Positions 32,501 to 45,360 of a stretch of 64,000 bases of DNA are shown in pieces (within the stretch, counting starts at the first letter, position 1; every line of letters starts with the position of its first letter). The stretch spans positions 6,471,855 through 6,535,854 of the forward strand of contig JAUPFP010000005.1 in the NCBI GenBank assembly GCA_036925085.1, read 5' to 3'. The stretch comes from Brachycybe producta. Lineage: Eukaryota; Arthropoda; Diplopoda; Playtdesmida; Andrognathidae. The notes under the pieces were generated by a model, which was not told the origin of the DNA, did not search any database, and saw only the letters and a list, made by a program, of their open reading frames with translations. Made by a program: the position numbers and the translations under genes.

Positions 32501-35500
32501 GGGGGAGAGAGGAAACTTGGAGGGAGAAAAAAGGGGGAGGGGGTGACTGAAATTGAAATGAAAGGAGTAAAAAAAGAACAAACGACGCGCATGCGCACAC
32601 TAGAGAAAATGAAAAACTCATTTTCTCTTTCAAATATAAAAAGGAGAGGGGATAATAGTAGCAAAATTAAACTACAGTTTATCACGGGCAACTGTGCTCA
32701 GCATTAGAATTTCTTTTGCTCCGCCCTTTTATGAACGTCATCAATTTCTAATTGGTTTGTTACTTGGTCTGACGTCATAAAAGGGCGGAGGAAAAGAAAT
32801 TCTAATGCTGGGCACAATTGCTTGTGAATTTTGCTTTCGTCATTTATGACGGGTTACCCCACTAGTATATAAAATAACTAAATAAATATATCAAAACTAG
32901 TAATGGAACTCGTCCTAGGACGGTTTATCTTTAAAACTAAAGAAAAATACAATTGTATGCTTCTTAAATTAAAATTGAGGAAAAACCACCCTGAGACAGC
33001 CTCCACTGCTAGATTTCGACCTACTGCAGGATTCGAACTACCGACTTCAAGTTTCATAACAACATCCCTAACCACAAGGGCCATTTAGCCGCCTGTTGTA
33101 TTTGTACGTGTATAGTAAAATATTAGTAATCTTTGAGCGACTAAGCTATATAAGAGATAATTACTCCACATGTCTATTAAAATTCAAACCAATGCAATAT
33201 TACATCTAGATTTCTCTGTCTTTAATCAATAAATCAATTAATTATATTTGAGAGAATTTTTTTTAATGTGCGACTTATCACTTGGTTAATTCGTATATGT
33301 ATTATTTACCTGTTTTGTGAAAATTTCAAGTGACCTACATTTCTATCAGGTTAAGTTTATTTTGCTATTTCTGACCATTTTTGGTGTTTCTCAATTTTGT
33401 TTTACAAGAATTTAAAAATTGAGAGGACTGATTATCCGTGTTTAGATTGTGTAAAGATGAATTTTTGATAAATTTTTTGATTAATTTTATATTAATAATA
33501 AAATAAGTTATCATTATATTAATAATAAATAAAGTTATCATTATATTAACTTACTCTTCTATTACAAAGATCAATGGATCATTTTACCAAAAGCATTATC
33601 CAAAATTTGGAATCAAACTTGCAGTTCAAAATACTCTGCTAGGTATAAGGTATAGAGATAGGCAAGATTACAACAGGGTATCTAAGCGAATCTAGCTGCA
33701 ATTTCTGGATATAGTAATGTTATCTTTTCTGATATAAAAGTATATAAGTTATATATTATGTAGCAATAATTTTTATGTGATTATGCATAAAACCTTTATG
33801 CAAAAACTTTACCACTATAATCGAATTTCAAGTTTATACCATTCTAGAACTTTGAAACACGTTCTAAAGTCTAAACAATCCTAATAGAGACATATGTTGT
33901 TGTATATCAATATAAACAACATCATTTGGTTAAAACAATAAACTATATGTGGCATACATGTATTCTCAAGTGCATAACTTGTATTTGAGTATTTTATTGA
34001 TCGTTGTTCTTTTTATATTTTGGTATTTAATATATACATGTATATATAGGTAAAGAACGAGCATCTTTTTTTTTTGTTTGCATCTTATTTTACCAAGTGT
34101 TACTTCTTTTTAACGTGAGTGAATGTTCACATTAGGGATATAAAATTCATACCATTCTTGGTAAATATATAAAGAAAACAAAGATTTAAAGAAAGAAAAA
34201 TTATAACAAACACACAGAACAAAGATTTTACATTGCATTGTTTGTAGGCCTAGACAAAAATAAGGACCTCACGTATTATTATTAACATCAATCTCTTGTC
34301 AAGTGTACATTCTGTTTCTACAGATTGTGAATAAATATCTTAATATTTATTTGTTCAACTTTGCACAATATAATTGTTTAAAAATAACTAGAATAGCAAA
34401 ACATGTTTTGTTTTTTATTAGAGGTGGGACGAATCCTAAATTTTCTCCAAACCGAATCCTAAAACGTTCTCAAAGCCCTCGAATCTCGAATCTTCTTCAT
34501 ATAAGAATCCTATATTATTCATTAAGAAGATACAAATAAATGAAATAATATTAAATATTAAATTATTAATAATAAAAAACACAGTGTGGCACTCACGGAC
34601 GCCACAATGTAATGATATTGGTGATCCGGCCATACTACCGAAATTGCAACAATCGCCGTTTTTTCTTGTTAGTGAACGCTTCTATTGGACGTCAATAGAG
34701 TTAAAACTAATTTTAGCAAAGTTTTTTTAATTTTTTTTAAAGTTAGGATTCGAAATGTCCTATTCCTAGTTTTCATAATACTGAGTGGTAACACTTTTTT
34801 TTGTTTTGTTTTTTAAATCTCAATATCTAAGACACTATAAAAGCAACAACACATTTGAAACTTAAGTGTTACTTTCTTAAAATGTTTTATAACATTTCAA
34901 AATTTGTTTTTTTTTAATAAAAAAACGGATTATTAAAGTATTAATAAAATTGAACAAATTTGAAAATAAGGTTTAAAAATAAATTGTTTTCTTAAGAAAG
35001 AACAACAATAAAAATGACATTACTTGGCAATGAGCTCTTGCATTTGCTTTTGTGATAATTTTCTTATATTCTTCCTCAGAAAAACAAATTTTTAAAACTC
35101 TTATTTTAAAAATTCAATAACTTTATTGATTTTTTTTGCCGATCTAAATGTATATATTTTACAGTTTCTGAGATACTATTATGCATCTTTAAATTGGGGC
35201 CTTTGTTTCAGGAAAAAAATATTTAATTGGCCCTAAGTAAGTCCAAAAATGCACAGAACCATCCATCTCTTTTAAATGTGAGGTAAGCCTAATTTTTTTC
35301 TTCAATATTTCACTTCATTATATTTTTATTTGGCCCACAATAAACATGTCGATTTTTTTTGCCATTTTTCGCTAACTTTCATCAAGCGTAGCGAGCAAAA
35401 CATTTTCTAAAAAAGTGCTTAAAACCAGCAGAATTTTATTTGCTTTCTTGTGTGATTTTTAAACTTTTATCGAGATTCATTATAAAATCGGCCCTATTAA

Positions 35501-38500
35501 TTGAATATTTAAAAAATTGTAAGTAGTTAAAACTGAAAATAATTGTTAGCAACATAACAAAATGTATACCTTGTAAAAATAGTTAAAAAAAATAAGCAAA
35601 TAGTTTCAAAAGTTATTGAAGTTAAAAAAAAAATTCTGAGATTAACGATTTTTTAAACCAATTAATTTTCTTTTTGATAAAAAACAATTCGATAATTCGA
35701 TATTCGTATTTTTCTATTGTGTCATTTTTTTGTTTTCAAATTAATAATTAAGGCTAAATTTAAGACGAAGGAGTGTTGCAATGTACTTTAATTGGGCAAT
35801 AAATTCAAAGTATCGGCATTATATTGCATCGGCTGATGATTTTTTTTAACAATCGGACAAAATAATCGGTATTGGCATTGACATATCGGAAAAAATTATA
35901 CAACCCTAATATTTTTTAACAATATAATATGCAATTCAAATACACTTTTATCATAGACTCAAATGTTAGTTTATGGACATACTGTATAAGCTAGTAAAAT
36001 CTATATGTTATTTTAGAGCAAGTCTAAATTTGAAGTGAGGCCTTTGGCTAGTTTAATGGTCATCAAAATCCCAACTGACTTTAGAAAAAAAAAAGATACT
36101 TGAAATTGGTATAAAAAAAGACAATTCCTTTAGGGTAACTTAAACCAATTTTTACGTGTGTTCCACTAGCTTTTGACATTTACTAAAACCCAATATAAAA
36201 ATTATGACAAGCAGAATTAAATTATAATACGCATTGTCAGAAAGGTTTTAGACGTTTACAAGCTCTTAAGATCTCAAATATATCATCTTAATATGGAAAT
36301 ATAATGAAACTTTGGAAGATAAAAATAAAAATTAACTGTTAATCACAGATTTTAAGGCAAAACGTTCACGAAAGTTTTAAGCCTTTTGAAAAAAATAATT
36401 TCTTCTATTATAATTTGTTATGAACTTAAATGAGATTTGTCTTAAAGTAGAAGCCCTATACAGTTACAGAAATCTAAATAAGCCATAAAAATGTAGAATT
36501 ATTAATTAAAATTTGTCTTTTTCTCTAGTCAACAACTTTACTTAATTTATGCAATGGTAACCGTTTAATGCGAAAACGGATAACATGAAAATTCTTATAA
36601 CACAAAATATATATTTGGTTAGGTATAGTAGGCTAATTATGACCATATATTTAAAATTACAATTTGACGAAACGGATGACTAAAAAAAATATCAGTTAAG
36701 AAGTTTTTATGAAAAGCTTATTTTCAAAAGCAAATTTAAGAGAAACTAGAAAGTGTTTTATAAACTAGAAGTTTAGCTTAATCGCTTAAGGATATTTTTA
36801 TGTCCACATAATTCAAAATAAACTTTTTATATAAAAGTCAAAAATGAAAACAAAAATAATGTCTGCCCAAAGTTGGGTCATTTTCAAATTCGCATAAAAA
36901 GCTTATTTTGAAAGATATCAACTTAAAACACTTTATGTGATTGGGCTAGTCTTCTAGTTTCTAAAACACATTCGAGTTTCTCTTTACTTGGCACCCGAAA
37001 GACAGAATAATCAGAGCTCGAGAGGTTTTTACACTTTTAAACCGCCTTAAAATTCTTTTTTTTTAACACTAAAGTTAAGGTCAGGCTTTCCAAATTAGCT
37101 TTCAGATTATATCTTTGTAAAGCCCTTTTTGTACAAGGAAAAACACTTAAATCAGTGGCCTGGTTTTTCAAATTTGCTTCATTTCTAAATAATATACTTA
37201 TAACAAATACTGTACAATGAGAAATTACAGATTCTTAAATATAAAAAAAAATATGTTCGCATGATATAATTATTAGATTTCGGATTTGTATGCAATATCA
37301 ACGAAATCTTTCTCAATCTGTGAGCCAAGTGCCAATTGTTTAGTAACAATCTCTTTTAGAACAACCAACAATTATGGTTATTTCAATCAAAAACACTGGT
37401 TAGAGACTAGTGCTCTTAGTTGACAACTGATAGCAATCAGGCAACTAGACTGTTACCAGCCTTTTTGATTAAAATAAAGCATAATTGGAGTTGTTATAAT
37501 GATGATGATGATGATGATGATGATGACCTTACAATTAGCACTCGAGCCACAAATGGAGAAACATTTGTTTGATGTAGCATAGAAATCCCAGCTCTAATAA
37601 TTATATCTTTGTGTTTTTCTTACCGTTTTCACCGTTATCGTGATATTTTTGTACCATAATAAGTTTTCCAATTTTTTAAACACGAAATTTGGTTAACACG
37701 AAAAAAATATTCTGAGCTGTATTTCATTTTTTTTAATTAGTTTTTTTTTTGTTACTTACTACGATTTTGCTTCTAAATTTTCTGTTTACCACTGTTGTAG
37801 TTTTAAACAATGGCATTAAATATTAAGCATATGTGTCTGCATAACACACTACAGGTAGCATGTATTAAAAAGTAACTGTCTGCAAAAATTGTATTATTTT
37901 AGAACAAAAAAAAGAAATATTCAAATATAAATGTAATAAATTTTAGATAAAAAATATTACACAGAGAGAGAGAGAAAAAATAAACTTGTTACATTTAGGA
38001 CCTGTAAAAAAATATGAAAATCAATAATAAGCAACAACAACAAAAAATGTTTAGTTAATAACTTAAGAATAATAAAAAAAATGTGAGTGAGGGAGTATGT
38101 TTTCATTAAACAACATGATCCAATATTGTAACCACATTTTTCACACCACAACTGAAATATTTTTTTTCTTCTATCCCTTGGTCCTCCTCCTACTTCTCAA
38201 TATCTCTAAACTCTTTAATTAGAAATGCAATTCACACATAGATACTGTTTAAGCGTAGATAATATACACCGTAATGAGATTCAAAGAAGAGAACGAGAAG
38301 AAGAAAATATTGATGTGTATTTTCATTCATATTTTACTGTATATTATTATTATGGTGACCACCACTGCTTTACTAAGAATGCAGTGATTGCCTATCTACA
38401 GGGGGGCCCTTTAGAAGAAAAAAAAAACCCCAACTTAATCCCAGCTTAAAGGCAAACAAGAAATCTCTTGTTGCATTAGCTACTTTCTAAAGCTGTTTTA

Positions 38501-39558
38501 TTTTTTATTTACTTATATCTTCTTCTTTTTTTTAGAAAAATAAGATGAACAAAAACTTCAAAAATAAACCTCTTATATGTTTTTATTTTCTCTCTTTCTC
38601 TAAATGTGTTCGCCTGTAGTTTAGATAATTATTTCCGGTCACCTATCTAGCCACACAGTAGTAAGCACACAATTTTTAGCCCATAGCTATTGCACGTGTA
38701 CAGTCACCCATACATAGATATTTACACACGCACACATTGAGAATATCACACGTATAAATACACACACATAATCAACACACACACACACACACACACACAT
38801 TCACAAATATAAATACATACGAACTCAAACACACTCACATAAGGAGCCACTGTCATTGACACATAACTACATACACATCACTCATACGCACACATACATG
38901 TAGACAATAATAACACACACACAAAAACAAAAAAATGGTTCTTCACAATTTTTTAGTCCCTTTGGTCATGTATTTTATTGACTTAAATATTTAGTTCTAT
39001 TGGGATGTAATTTCATTTTTGTTGAACACAATTTTGATCACGTCTTGACATTGTCAATAGACAAAATATGTGTTCATTCGGATAGAAATGGAAGAAAAAA
39101 AATTTTTTTTTAGTTATTGGGCTAAAATACAGAGACTCATTTCTATATTTATACCTCGTAGGCTCATATATTTATACAGTATTAAAAAAACGTGGTTCTA
39201 TATAGATAAAAAAATTATTTTATATTTTACAAGCATATCTGGCACCTTTATCTCATTTTTGAGACCTATTTGTGTGGTCAACGTAAAAAAAATAGAAACA
39301 ATTTATTTTCAATAAAGTTTCAAGTTTAAAGAAAATATTAAATTTTTATCTTTAGATATTAAACAGAAAAAAAAATTCTGATTTTTTTTTGTGTGATTAA
39401 AGTACTGATATTGATATTCATTCAAAATGTACATAAAATATACGTGTTTGAAAGTATACTTTAATCAAGTGGTACTTATATTTCAAATTAAGAGATGAGA
39501 TTTATTTTAAAAAAATATAGGGACTATATATATATATATATACTATATATACTATATA

Positions 39559-39618
<60 letters not shown>

Positions 39619-42186
39619 ATCTAATCTATTAGTAGTGACAGTATTGAATATAGTTGACAATCTGAGAGCGATAAAAAATGTGTTAATAACAAAATTGTTA
39701 GTTGTTTCCGAAATTTTTTTTTGTTTCAATTCAAAAAAACAAATAGTGAATGTTTTTTCTTCTTCTTTGTTTTCTTTACAAACTAATAGATGAATTTGAC
39801 AACTTATTTTTAACGCATTCAATTATTTACGAAAGTGGTTTTTATCGGAGCTTATCCGCAGGGTTTTTTTTTCAACCTTAAAAAGCCCTGGATAGTAAAT
39901 AAACTTTCGTGTGGAAAGATTAGAATGTTTTGGATTTTTTGAACATTTCAGTTTGAAACAAATTTAAAAGATATGAAATTTTTTTAATGCCTCACTCACT
40001 ATTGTTTGCACCTATCTACGTTGCAATGCGCATGTGTTATTATTGCCAAGATGAAAACAAATTTCTTTATTTCTTAGAATCGCTAGACAAAGTGAAAAAA
40101 TCACCAATTTACTAAAAAGAATCTAGAAATTAATTTTTAAACAGTATTTTTCAAAACAAAATATTCTACAAGAAAGATTTTTTTTCGTATTTTTAAGCAT
40201 TGCTTAAAATAAAGTTAAGATTATAACATGATGCAAGACGAAACTTTTTATAGTTCGTTTCTGAAAAGTTTTTTTTTAAAGTTAGCTTTATTAAATCCTA
40301 GTTTTGTCTTAAATATTATTTATAATTTAGCTGTTAATTGATAAAACCATAATGATGAAACTAAGTAAGAAAATTGTTTTTTGAATCTACTTTTAAAAGA
40401 ATTTAAAAATTGACTTGAAATTGGAATATTTTTTTAATAAACAAAAATGCTAACAAATATTTGTATAATATCTTTAAAAAATACGCTTTGTATAACAGGT
40501 TTAAAAAGTCGATGTTTTAGGCTTTTCACCTAGACCTATTTGAAAAATCGTAAGAAAAAAATAACTGTTTAAAATAACCTTAAAAAGTTTATTTTGAAAT
40601 ATATTTCATTTATTATATAATTTTATTAAATTAATTAATGAAATTAATTTTATTAAAATTTAATTAATAATATATTTAATATTTAATATAATTGAAATAC
40701 TTTTCTAGTTTTAACGTGAATTTTTAATATTTTCTTAAGTTGTTGTAAACGCGTCACAAATGAGAAAAAAAAAATCGAATTTATTTTGTTCTTAATTACA
40801 TTTTGTAGATTTATTAGCTTGTTATAAGAAATTCTGCCCATTGCCTTAATTCAAGTCAATATTCCGTCTGAAGAAAACGTCATACTGAAAAAATGCGATT
40901 GAAAATAAAAGTCATCTAGTTTAAACAATTTTGTTCTTATTTATTTTGCTTTTCTGCCGAATAAATAGAATGGAATTATTTCAATAAGAGAAATTTTATT
41001 TTCAGCTGGCATTTTCTAACGTGTGGGGATTTTCGCCTTAAGATGTTATTAATTTACTACCAAATTAGGCCTTTCTGAACATTGACGAGTAATAGTGCGA
41101 ATTGATGATTTTGTTCAATGTCTATAGTGCTGTTCAAGAATGACTGATTTTTTTTTTTCAATTTGGTAGTAACATATATACATTATTTTCGACCTGATAA
41201 GAATCAATCATTTTTATAATGATTGTCGTCCATAACAACATTATTAATAATAAAAAAATAACATACAAATCTAATAATGGAATCGATTGTGGGCGTTATT
41301 CTTTTGAAATCGAAAAACAACTGGACATAATTATTTTTGTTAAATAGTTCAGTGAATAATTCTTATATAGAGTATAATTAAAAAGGATTTTTTTAGTTTA
41401 AATGCCGTAAAATACATGTAGGCCCTAAAACCATAAATGCTAATTAAAACAATGTTAAAATAATCATTCAGAAAATGAAAAAGTGTAGGTGGTTTTATAA
41501 TGAAGCAAATCTAATTAGTTGTCATAAATATTATCTTTATAAAGAGGTTAAGCAGTTATTACAATCATCAGTTAATATTTTTTTTAGACAAACTTAAACA
41601 TAATATAGCTTATGGGCAAAACAAATGCAAAAGTAAGTTAAATTAAGTGCAGATTAAAATAAAAATAATCAAAAACCAACTTAAAAAATAATTCTGCAAG
41701 TATTTAAAAAAGCTAGAAAAGTAACTAAATTCATATTTTTTTTAAAAAAAAACTTTTTATGGGCGAAACATATTTTAATACGTGTATTGTTTGCACATGT
41801 TCAAAAAAATCTTAAAATTTTGTCATTTTTAATTCTAGTTTCTAAAACATATAAAAAAAACTTTTCTTAATGTTGCTTCTGAAATACAAAATAACGACAG
41901 TTTTATGAACATTTTTATCTCTGAAATTCTAAAAAAAAATAAAGTAAAATTGTGAAAAAAGAAACTAAAATTGCAAAAAAAAATTTGTAAAAAAAAGAGG
42001 GGAAAATTGTAAAAAATAAAGTAAAATTGTAAAAATTAAATATAGAAAAATTGTAAAATTGAAAATAAATAAAGTAAAAAAAGCAGAAAATAAAGAAGTT
42101 TTACTTACTTGAATGGGTTTAGCAGATGCATTAGTAATGAATATGACCGCTAACAAAGTGAAAACCCAGGAGATCATTGAATTCAT
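29588..42186 (-). CDS. Orcokinin neuropeptide precursor, three coding exons
   Basis: This is a secreted prepropeptide giving orcokinins, arthropod neuropeptides with roles in gut, clock and moulting control. The exons are 42186-42109 (26 codons), 32184-32064 and 30051-29588, with agreeing phases and GT-AG sites, giving 220 residues. A signal peptide ([16 protein letters not shown], then A20-S21-A22) is likely cut after residue 22. From residue 61 to 145 there is a series of 10- to 14-residue repeats of the type [12 protein letters not shown] and [12 protein letters not shown], each ending in Arg or Lys; these resemble orcokinin B. At the end come [30 protein letters not shown] and [16 protein letters not shown], close to classical orcokinin (NFDEIDRSGFGFN), with KR cleavage sites. 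The tail is [11 protein letters not shown]. The gene symbol is left empty because naming differs between lineages. Confidence 0.93.
30190..30510. repeat. CTAGTTTCTAAAAC palindromic family copy in orcokinin intron 2
   Basis: The left arm AAAAACTAGAACGGTAGC and the right arm ACCCTTCTAGTTTCTAAAAC pair. Inner arms AACTTTCAAAATAAACTTTT and TTTCTTTTAAAATGAAA are degraded. It is followed by GGGGCGTTTTCACTTTAAAA as in other copies. Confidence 0.65.
31781..32030. repeat. CCTTGGCACACAGGCGTC inverted-repeat element
   Basis: The left end CCTTGGCACACAGGCGTCTT, followed by TTGAAAGACTTTTTGGCG, pairs with the right end reading AAAGGCGTCTGTGTGCCAAGG. An extra CCTTGGCACACAG and its complement occur in the centre. 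It lies just outside the second orcokinin exon (32064), in intron 2. Confidence 0.75.
32292..32865 (+). mobile_element. Non-autonomous Helitron, copy A
   Basis: The left end is TATTAAGCCCCGTC followed by TCTG repeats and a GTCTAACCTAACGCTGTAC block. The right end has a hairpin (TCGTCATTTATGACGG-type), then TTACCCCA and CTAG, followed by T. Hairpin, short spacer and CTAG are the classic Helitron 3' end. No Rep/helicase frame is present. It carries a purine-rich tract and a nested palindrome at 32701-32810. It lies in orcokinin intron 1. Confidence 0.8.
32701..32810. repeat. Palindromic element nested in Helitron copy A
   Basis: The left arm GCATTAGAATTTCTTTTGCT continues with CCGCCCTTTTATGA and pairs with the right arm ending AGAAATTCTAATGC. 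It is related to the element at 27491-27680 (shared CCGCCCTTTTATG arm and ATTGGTTTGTTAC centre). Confidence 0.7.
32900..33090 (-). repeat. tRNA-derived SINE-like element
   Basis: On the minus strand, TGGTTAGGGATG (33063-33074) fits a polymerase III A box and AGTTCGAATCC (33029-33039) fits a B box, about 24 bases apart as in a tRNA. A non-tRNA body follows toward 32900. The anticodon arm does not fold convincingly, so this is a SINE or tRNA pseudogene rather than a working tRNA. Confidence 0.6.
34420..34769. repeat. hAT-like element, AGAGGTGGGACGAATCC family, copy 1
   Basis: It shares long stretches with 58691-59114: AGAGGTGGGACGAATCCTAA at the start, ATATTATTCATTAAGAAGAT, and GTTAGTGAACGCTTCT. 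The ends resemble the TAGGGATGGGC type seen in many hAT elements. The right end is degraded. No transposase is present. Confidence 0.65.
36555..36640. repeat. Fragment of the pogo/Tigger-like element
   Basis: The stretch GTAACCGTTTAATGCGAAAA, then CGGATAACATGAAAATTC, matches the left end of the element at 234-541. The rest is not recognisable. It lies in orcokinin intron 1. Confidence 0.45.
36720..37060. repeat. CTAGTTTCTAAAAC palindromic family copy
   Basis: The left arm TTTTATAAACTAGAAGTTTA and the right arm TTCTAGTTTCTAAAACACAT pair, with inner arms ATTCAAAATAAACTTTTTAT and AAAAAGCTTATTTTGAAAG. It is followed by the usual GAGAGGTTTTTACACTTTTA. It lies in orcokinin intron 1. Confidence 0.65.
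37498..37526. repeat. (ATG)n microsatellite
   Basis: Nine to ten ATG/GAT units in a row, in orcokinin intron 1. Confidence 0.95.
38700..38935. repeat. CA-rich simple-sequence region
   Basis: A pure CA run (about 38775-38800) is embedded in a longer stretch of variant ACAC and ACATAC motifs. It is non-coding. Confidence 0.9.
39523..39614. repeat. (AT)n microsatellite with ACTATAT interruptions
   Basis: A run of AT units starting with three ACTATATAT variants. The apparent Tyr-Ile frame through it is an artefact of the repeat. Confidence 0.95.
41690..41910. repeat. CTAGTTTCTAAAAC palindromic family, degraded copy
   Basis: The right arm ATTCTAGTTTCTAAAACAT is clear, followed by CTTTTCTTAATGTTGCTTCTG as in other copies. 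The left arm is AAAAAGCTAGAAAAGTAAC. It is just downstream of the first orcokinin coding exon, in the intron. Confidence 0.5.
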
Positions 42187-42340
42187 CTTTATCTTAAAAA
42201 GGAACTTTTGTGTCCTTTTATGTATTTTTTTTGTTCTAAATTTAAAAATTAAATTTCTAGATTAAAGAAAAATTGATAAAAAGTTAGAAGAAAGCTGTGG
42301 AAACTCCAGTAGCTAACTTGACTAGCTACTTTTATAACTA
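42187..42340 (-). promoter_or_regulatory. Probable TATA promoter and 5' UTR of the orcokinin gene
   Basis: On the minus strand a TATAAAAG box lies at 42329-42336, about 145 bp before the orcokinin ATG, which would place the transcription start near 42300. No intron is needed between the two. Neuropeptide genes often have TATA promoters, but the position is an inference from the motif alone. Confidence 0.45.
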
Positions 42341-43584
42341 TTGTCTTTCAAAAATATGTTTTTTTTTTCTCTTTCAAAAAATAAAATGAAAAATTAAACA
42401 ACTAGTGAATCCGTTTCTAAAAGATGTCTTAGTGAAATTGTACTGAGGATGGCGGGACCTTTTAAAAGAGATTCAAGAAGGTGGGAAGTGAAGAGCTATT
42501 GGATAACAAACACAGACACACCTGATCGGAACATGCGCACAAATAACAAGAAGGTGGTCTCGTTTATACAATAACATGGTTGCGTGGGATTTTAGTCTCA
42601 CAATACCGTTTTGTAAATACTAAATATACAGTACGTATATATTAGGATTGGTTAGAAATTCTACTTGATGCCAGTTTTATATATAAATTATTTGAAATTC
42701 TGAGGCACTGCCACTTGTTTTTAGATCTATAAAAACAACGGGCTAATTTTGTTTTTAAATTTCAACTATGTCAAAACAAAATTATATTAATTTTACAATC
42801 TATACTTTGTCGTGAAATTTGCTTCTAGGATAAAACTGATTAAGTACCAGACTGGACAAGTGGTAAATTGAAACTAATAATTGCCAAACTGATTAACTGC
42901 CAAATGTTAAGCATCTACAATTTTTTGATCAAAATTGAAGGATTTTTGGATAGATTTAAGAATTTTAATGGCTGCGACTAACTTAGACCCCCTGTAACAA
43001 GCCTCCCAATCAATATTTAAATTAGTGCCACTATTTTGATTTATAATTTAAACTGCACTATTTCGCGTTTTTCATGCAAAGTTGCAAAAATCACCAGGAT
43101 TTGTTTTTAATAAGAAAATAAAAGTTATTTTATTTATATTCAAACAAAAATCCTTGATTTTAAAAAGCCATAAAAGACAGCATCCAAAAAGGAAAAAAAC
43201 AAACAAGCAAAATTAAACTTCAATTATGAAGTAAAAAGCTCAAAAATTGAGCAAAAGGTTTAAAAAGTGGACCATAAAAAGGAAAATATTTTACATATTT
43301 TACATTTCACATATTAAACTTCAATATAATTTTAATTATAAATTACAATTGTAAGTATAATAATTATAAGTTATTGATTTTGTGTTATAAATTATATTTT
43401 TCAATTTTTTTTATTTACAATATTATAAAAAGCCATTTTTAAATAAAAATGCAAAATAATTTAAATGGCGTACATAATCTGCCATAATACTAAAGTTAGA
43501 TAGTTCATTTTTATACATACATTAGATGAAGACAGAACAAGTTATGCTCGTACTTTTTTTTAACAGATTTAATGAAAATATTAT

Positions 43585-43928
43585 ATATAATATCCCAGGT
43601 CGGTGTATCTATCTGTCTCTGAAGTAACGCTGTACAACTATTGAAGCACGTCGGAATTTATTCTCAAGGTCAACTATATGTTGCACACTCCCCATCCAAG
43701 AACCCCATGATATTAAATTGGAGAGGGGAAAAGGTTGGGAAGTGTAGAGGGGGAGAGAGAGAAACGTGGAAGGGGAAAAGGTTGGAAAGTGTAGAGGGGG
43801 AGAGAGAAACGTGGAGGGAGGAAAAAAGGGAGAGGGAGTGACTGAAATTGAAATGAAAAGAGTAAAAAAGGAATAAACGACGCACATGCGCACATTTGCC
43901 TGTGAATTTTGCTCCCGTACCCCACTAG
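43585..43928 (+). mobile_element. Non-autonomous Helitron, copy B
   Basis: The left end reads ATATCCCAGGTCGGTG instead of ATTAAGCCCCGTC, an end it shares with copy E. The GAAGCACGTCGGAATTTATT block and the purine tract are present, the latter with two tandem units. The right end keeps CCCCACTAG, but the 3' hairpin is broken: CCCGT is joined straight to ACCCCACTAG. Confidence 0.75.
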
Positions 43929-44344
<416 letters not shown>

Positions 44345-44739
44345 TACAGTATATAATAATTTACCGTAAGCTTTACTAATACTGATTAGATCTAGGCCTA
44401 CTACAGCTGGCTCTTTTTATAAAAAAAATATTTGGGTATTCCAGGTTTTAACAATATTGATTCAACTATTTTTCATCATTCTCAACCTAGTTTTTCTTTA
44501 TATCTATGTATACGTATATCATATAGAAAGACTCTAAAATACATCCAACCCACTCAACCTAAAAATCATCACCAGGGAAAAACCAACCTTATCTTTGGAG
44601 ATGAATTATGACAATTACACCTAACTCTTGAGTGATAAATTGATGTTAAAATACTGTCATTTAATGCTATTTAACTAATACGGCTTATTTTAGAGTTAGT
44701 TGAAAATTACTGAATTGCTTATTTCAGTGTTAGTTTCTT

Positions 44740-44793
<54 letters not shown>

Positions 44794-45214
44794 TTTAAAT
44801 GTTCTGCTTTTATTATATTTGCCTAAGGAAACAATACATTCGACATATAAAAAAATGTCTTCTGAGCCTATTTGAACAGCATAAAACATATCATAAATTA
44901 TTAACGACAAGCCTAAAACTTCTAAGAAAGCTTCTAAGACTGTATGACACAATGAACATAGTGGACACTTAGTTTTTTTTAACATATATACAACTTCAAC
45001 GAGATTTCTCATATTTTTTGTTTTTTTTTGTTGTCATTTTTTCATTTGATTATTTTAATAATTTCATTAAATGTGAAATTATTCATTTCTGTGAGGTGGT
45101 CATTCAAGTATTAATTCAAATAATCCCTTCGCATAAATCTGTATTTATATTATTTTCTTCAAAGAGACAAAAAAAAATCATCATGCTAGCAGTGATTGCC
45201 TCCTTCAAGGAGAG

Positions 45215-45220
<6 letters not shown>

Positions 45221-45247
<27 letters not shown>

Positions 45248-45360
45248 AAAAAAAAAGAGAGAGAGAAAGAAAGAGAGAGAGAGAGAGAGAAAGAGAGTGA
45301 GAGTGAGAGAGAGATAGATAGAGAGAGAAAGAGAGAGAGTGTGACAGAGAGACAGAGAGA
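45221..45360. repeat. (GA)n microsatellite
   Basis: About 140 bp of GA units with A-rich and GT interruptions. The Arg-Glu-rich frame through it is an artefact. Confidence 0.95.

Larger units (their letters stand above)
32185..42108 (-). other. First intron of the orcokinin gene, about 9.9 kb
   Basis: This intron splits the signal-peptide exon from the rest. It is filled with repeats: a Helitron copy, a tRNA-related SINE, hAT and palindromic elements, AT and CA microsatellites. I saw no further orcokinin-like exon in it, though a very short alternative exon could be missed. Confidence 0.7.

Noticed and set aside
38225-38449. 74-residue plus-strand frame in the orcokinin intron
   Set aside because: No similarity, no splice context, and it lies in simple-sequence-rich DNA.
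45018-45317. Arg-Glu-rich frame
   Set aside because: It is the GA microsatellite read in frame.
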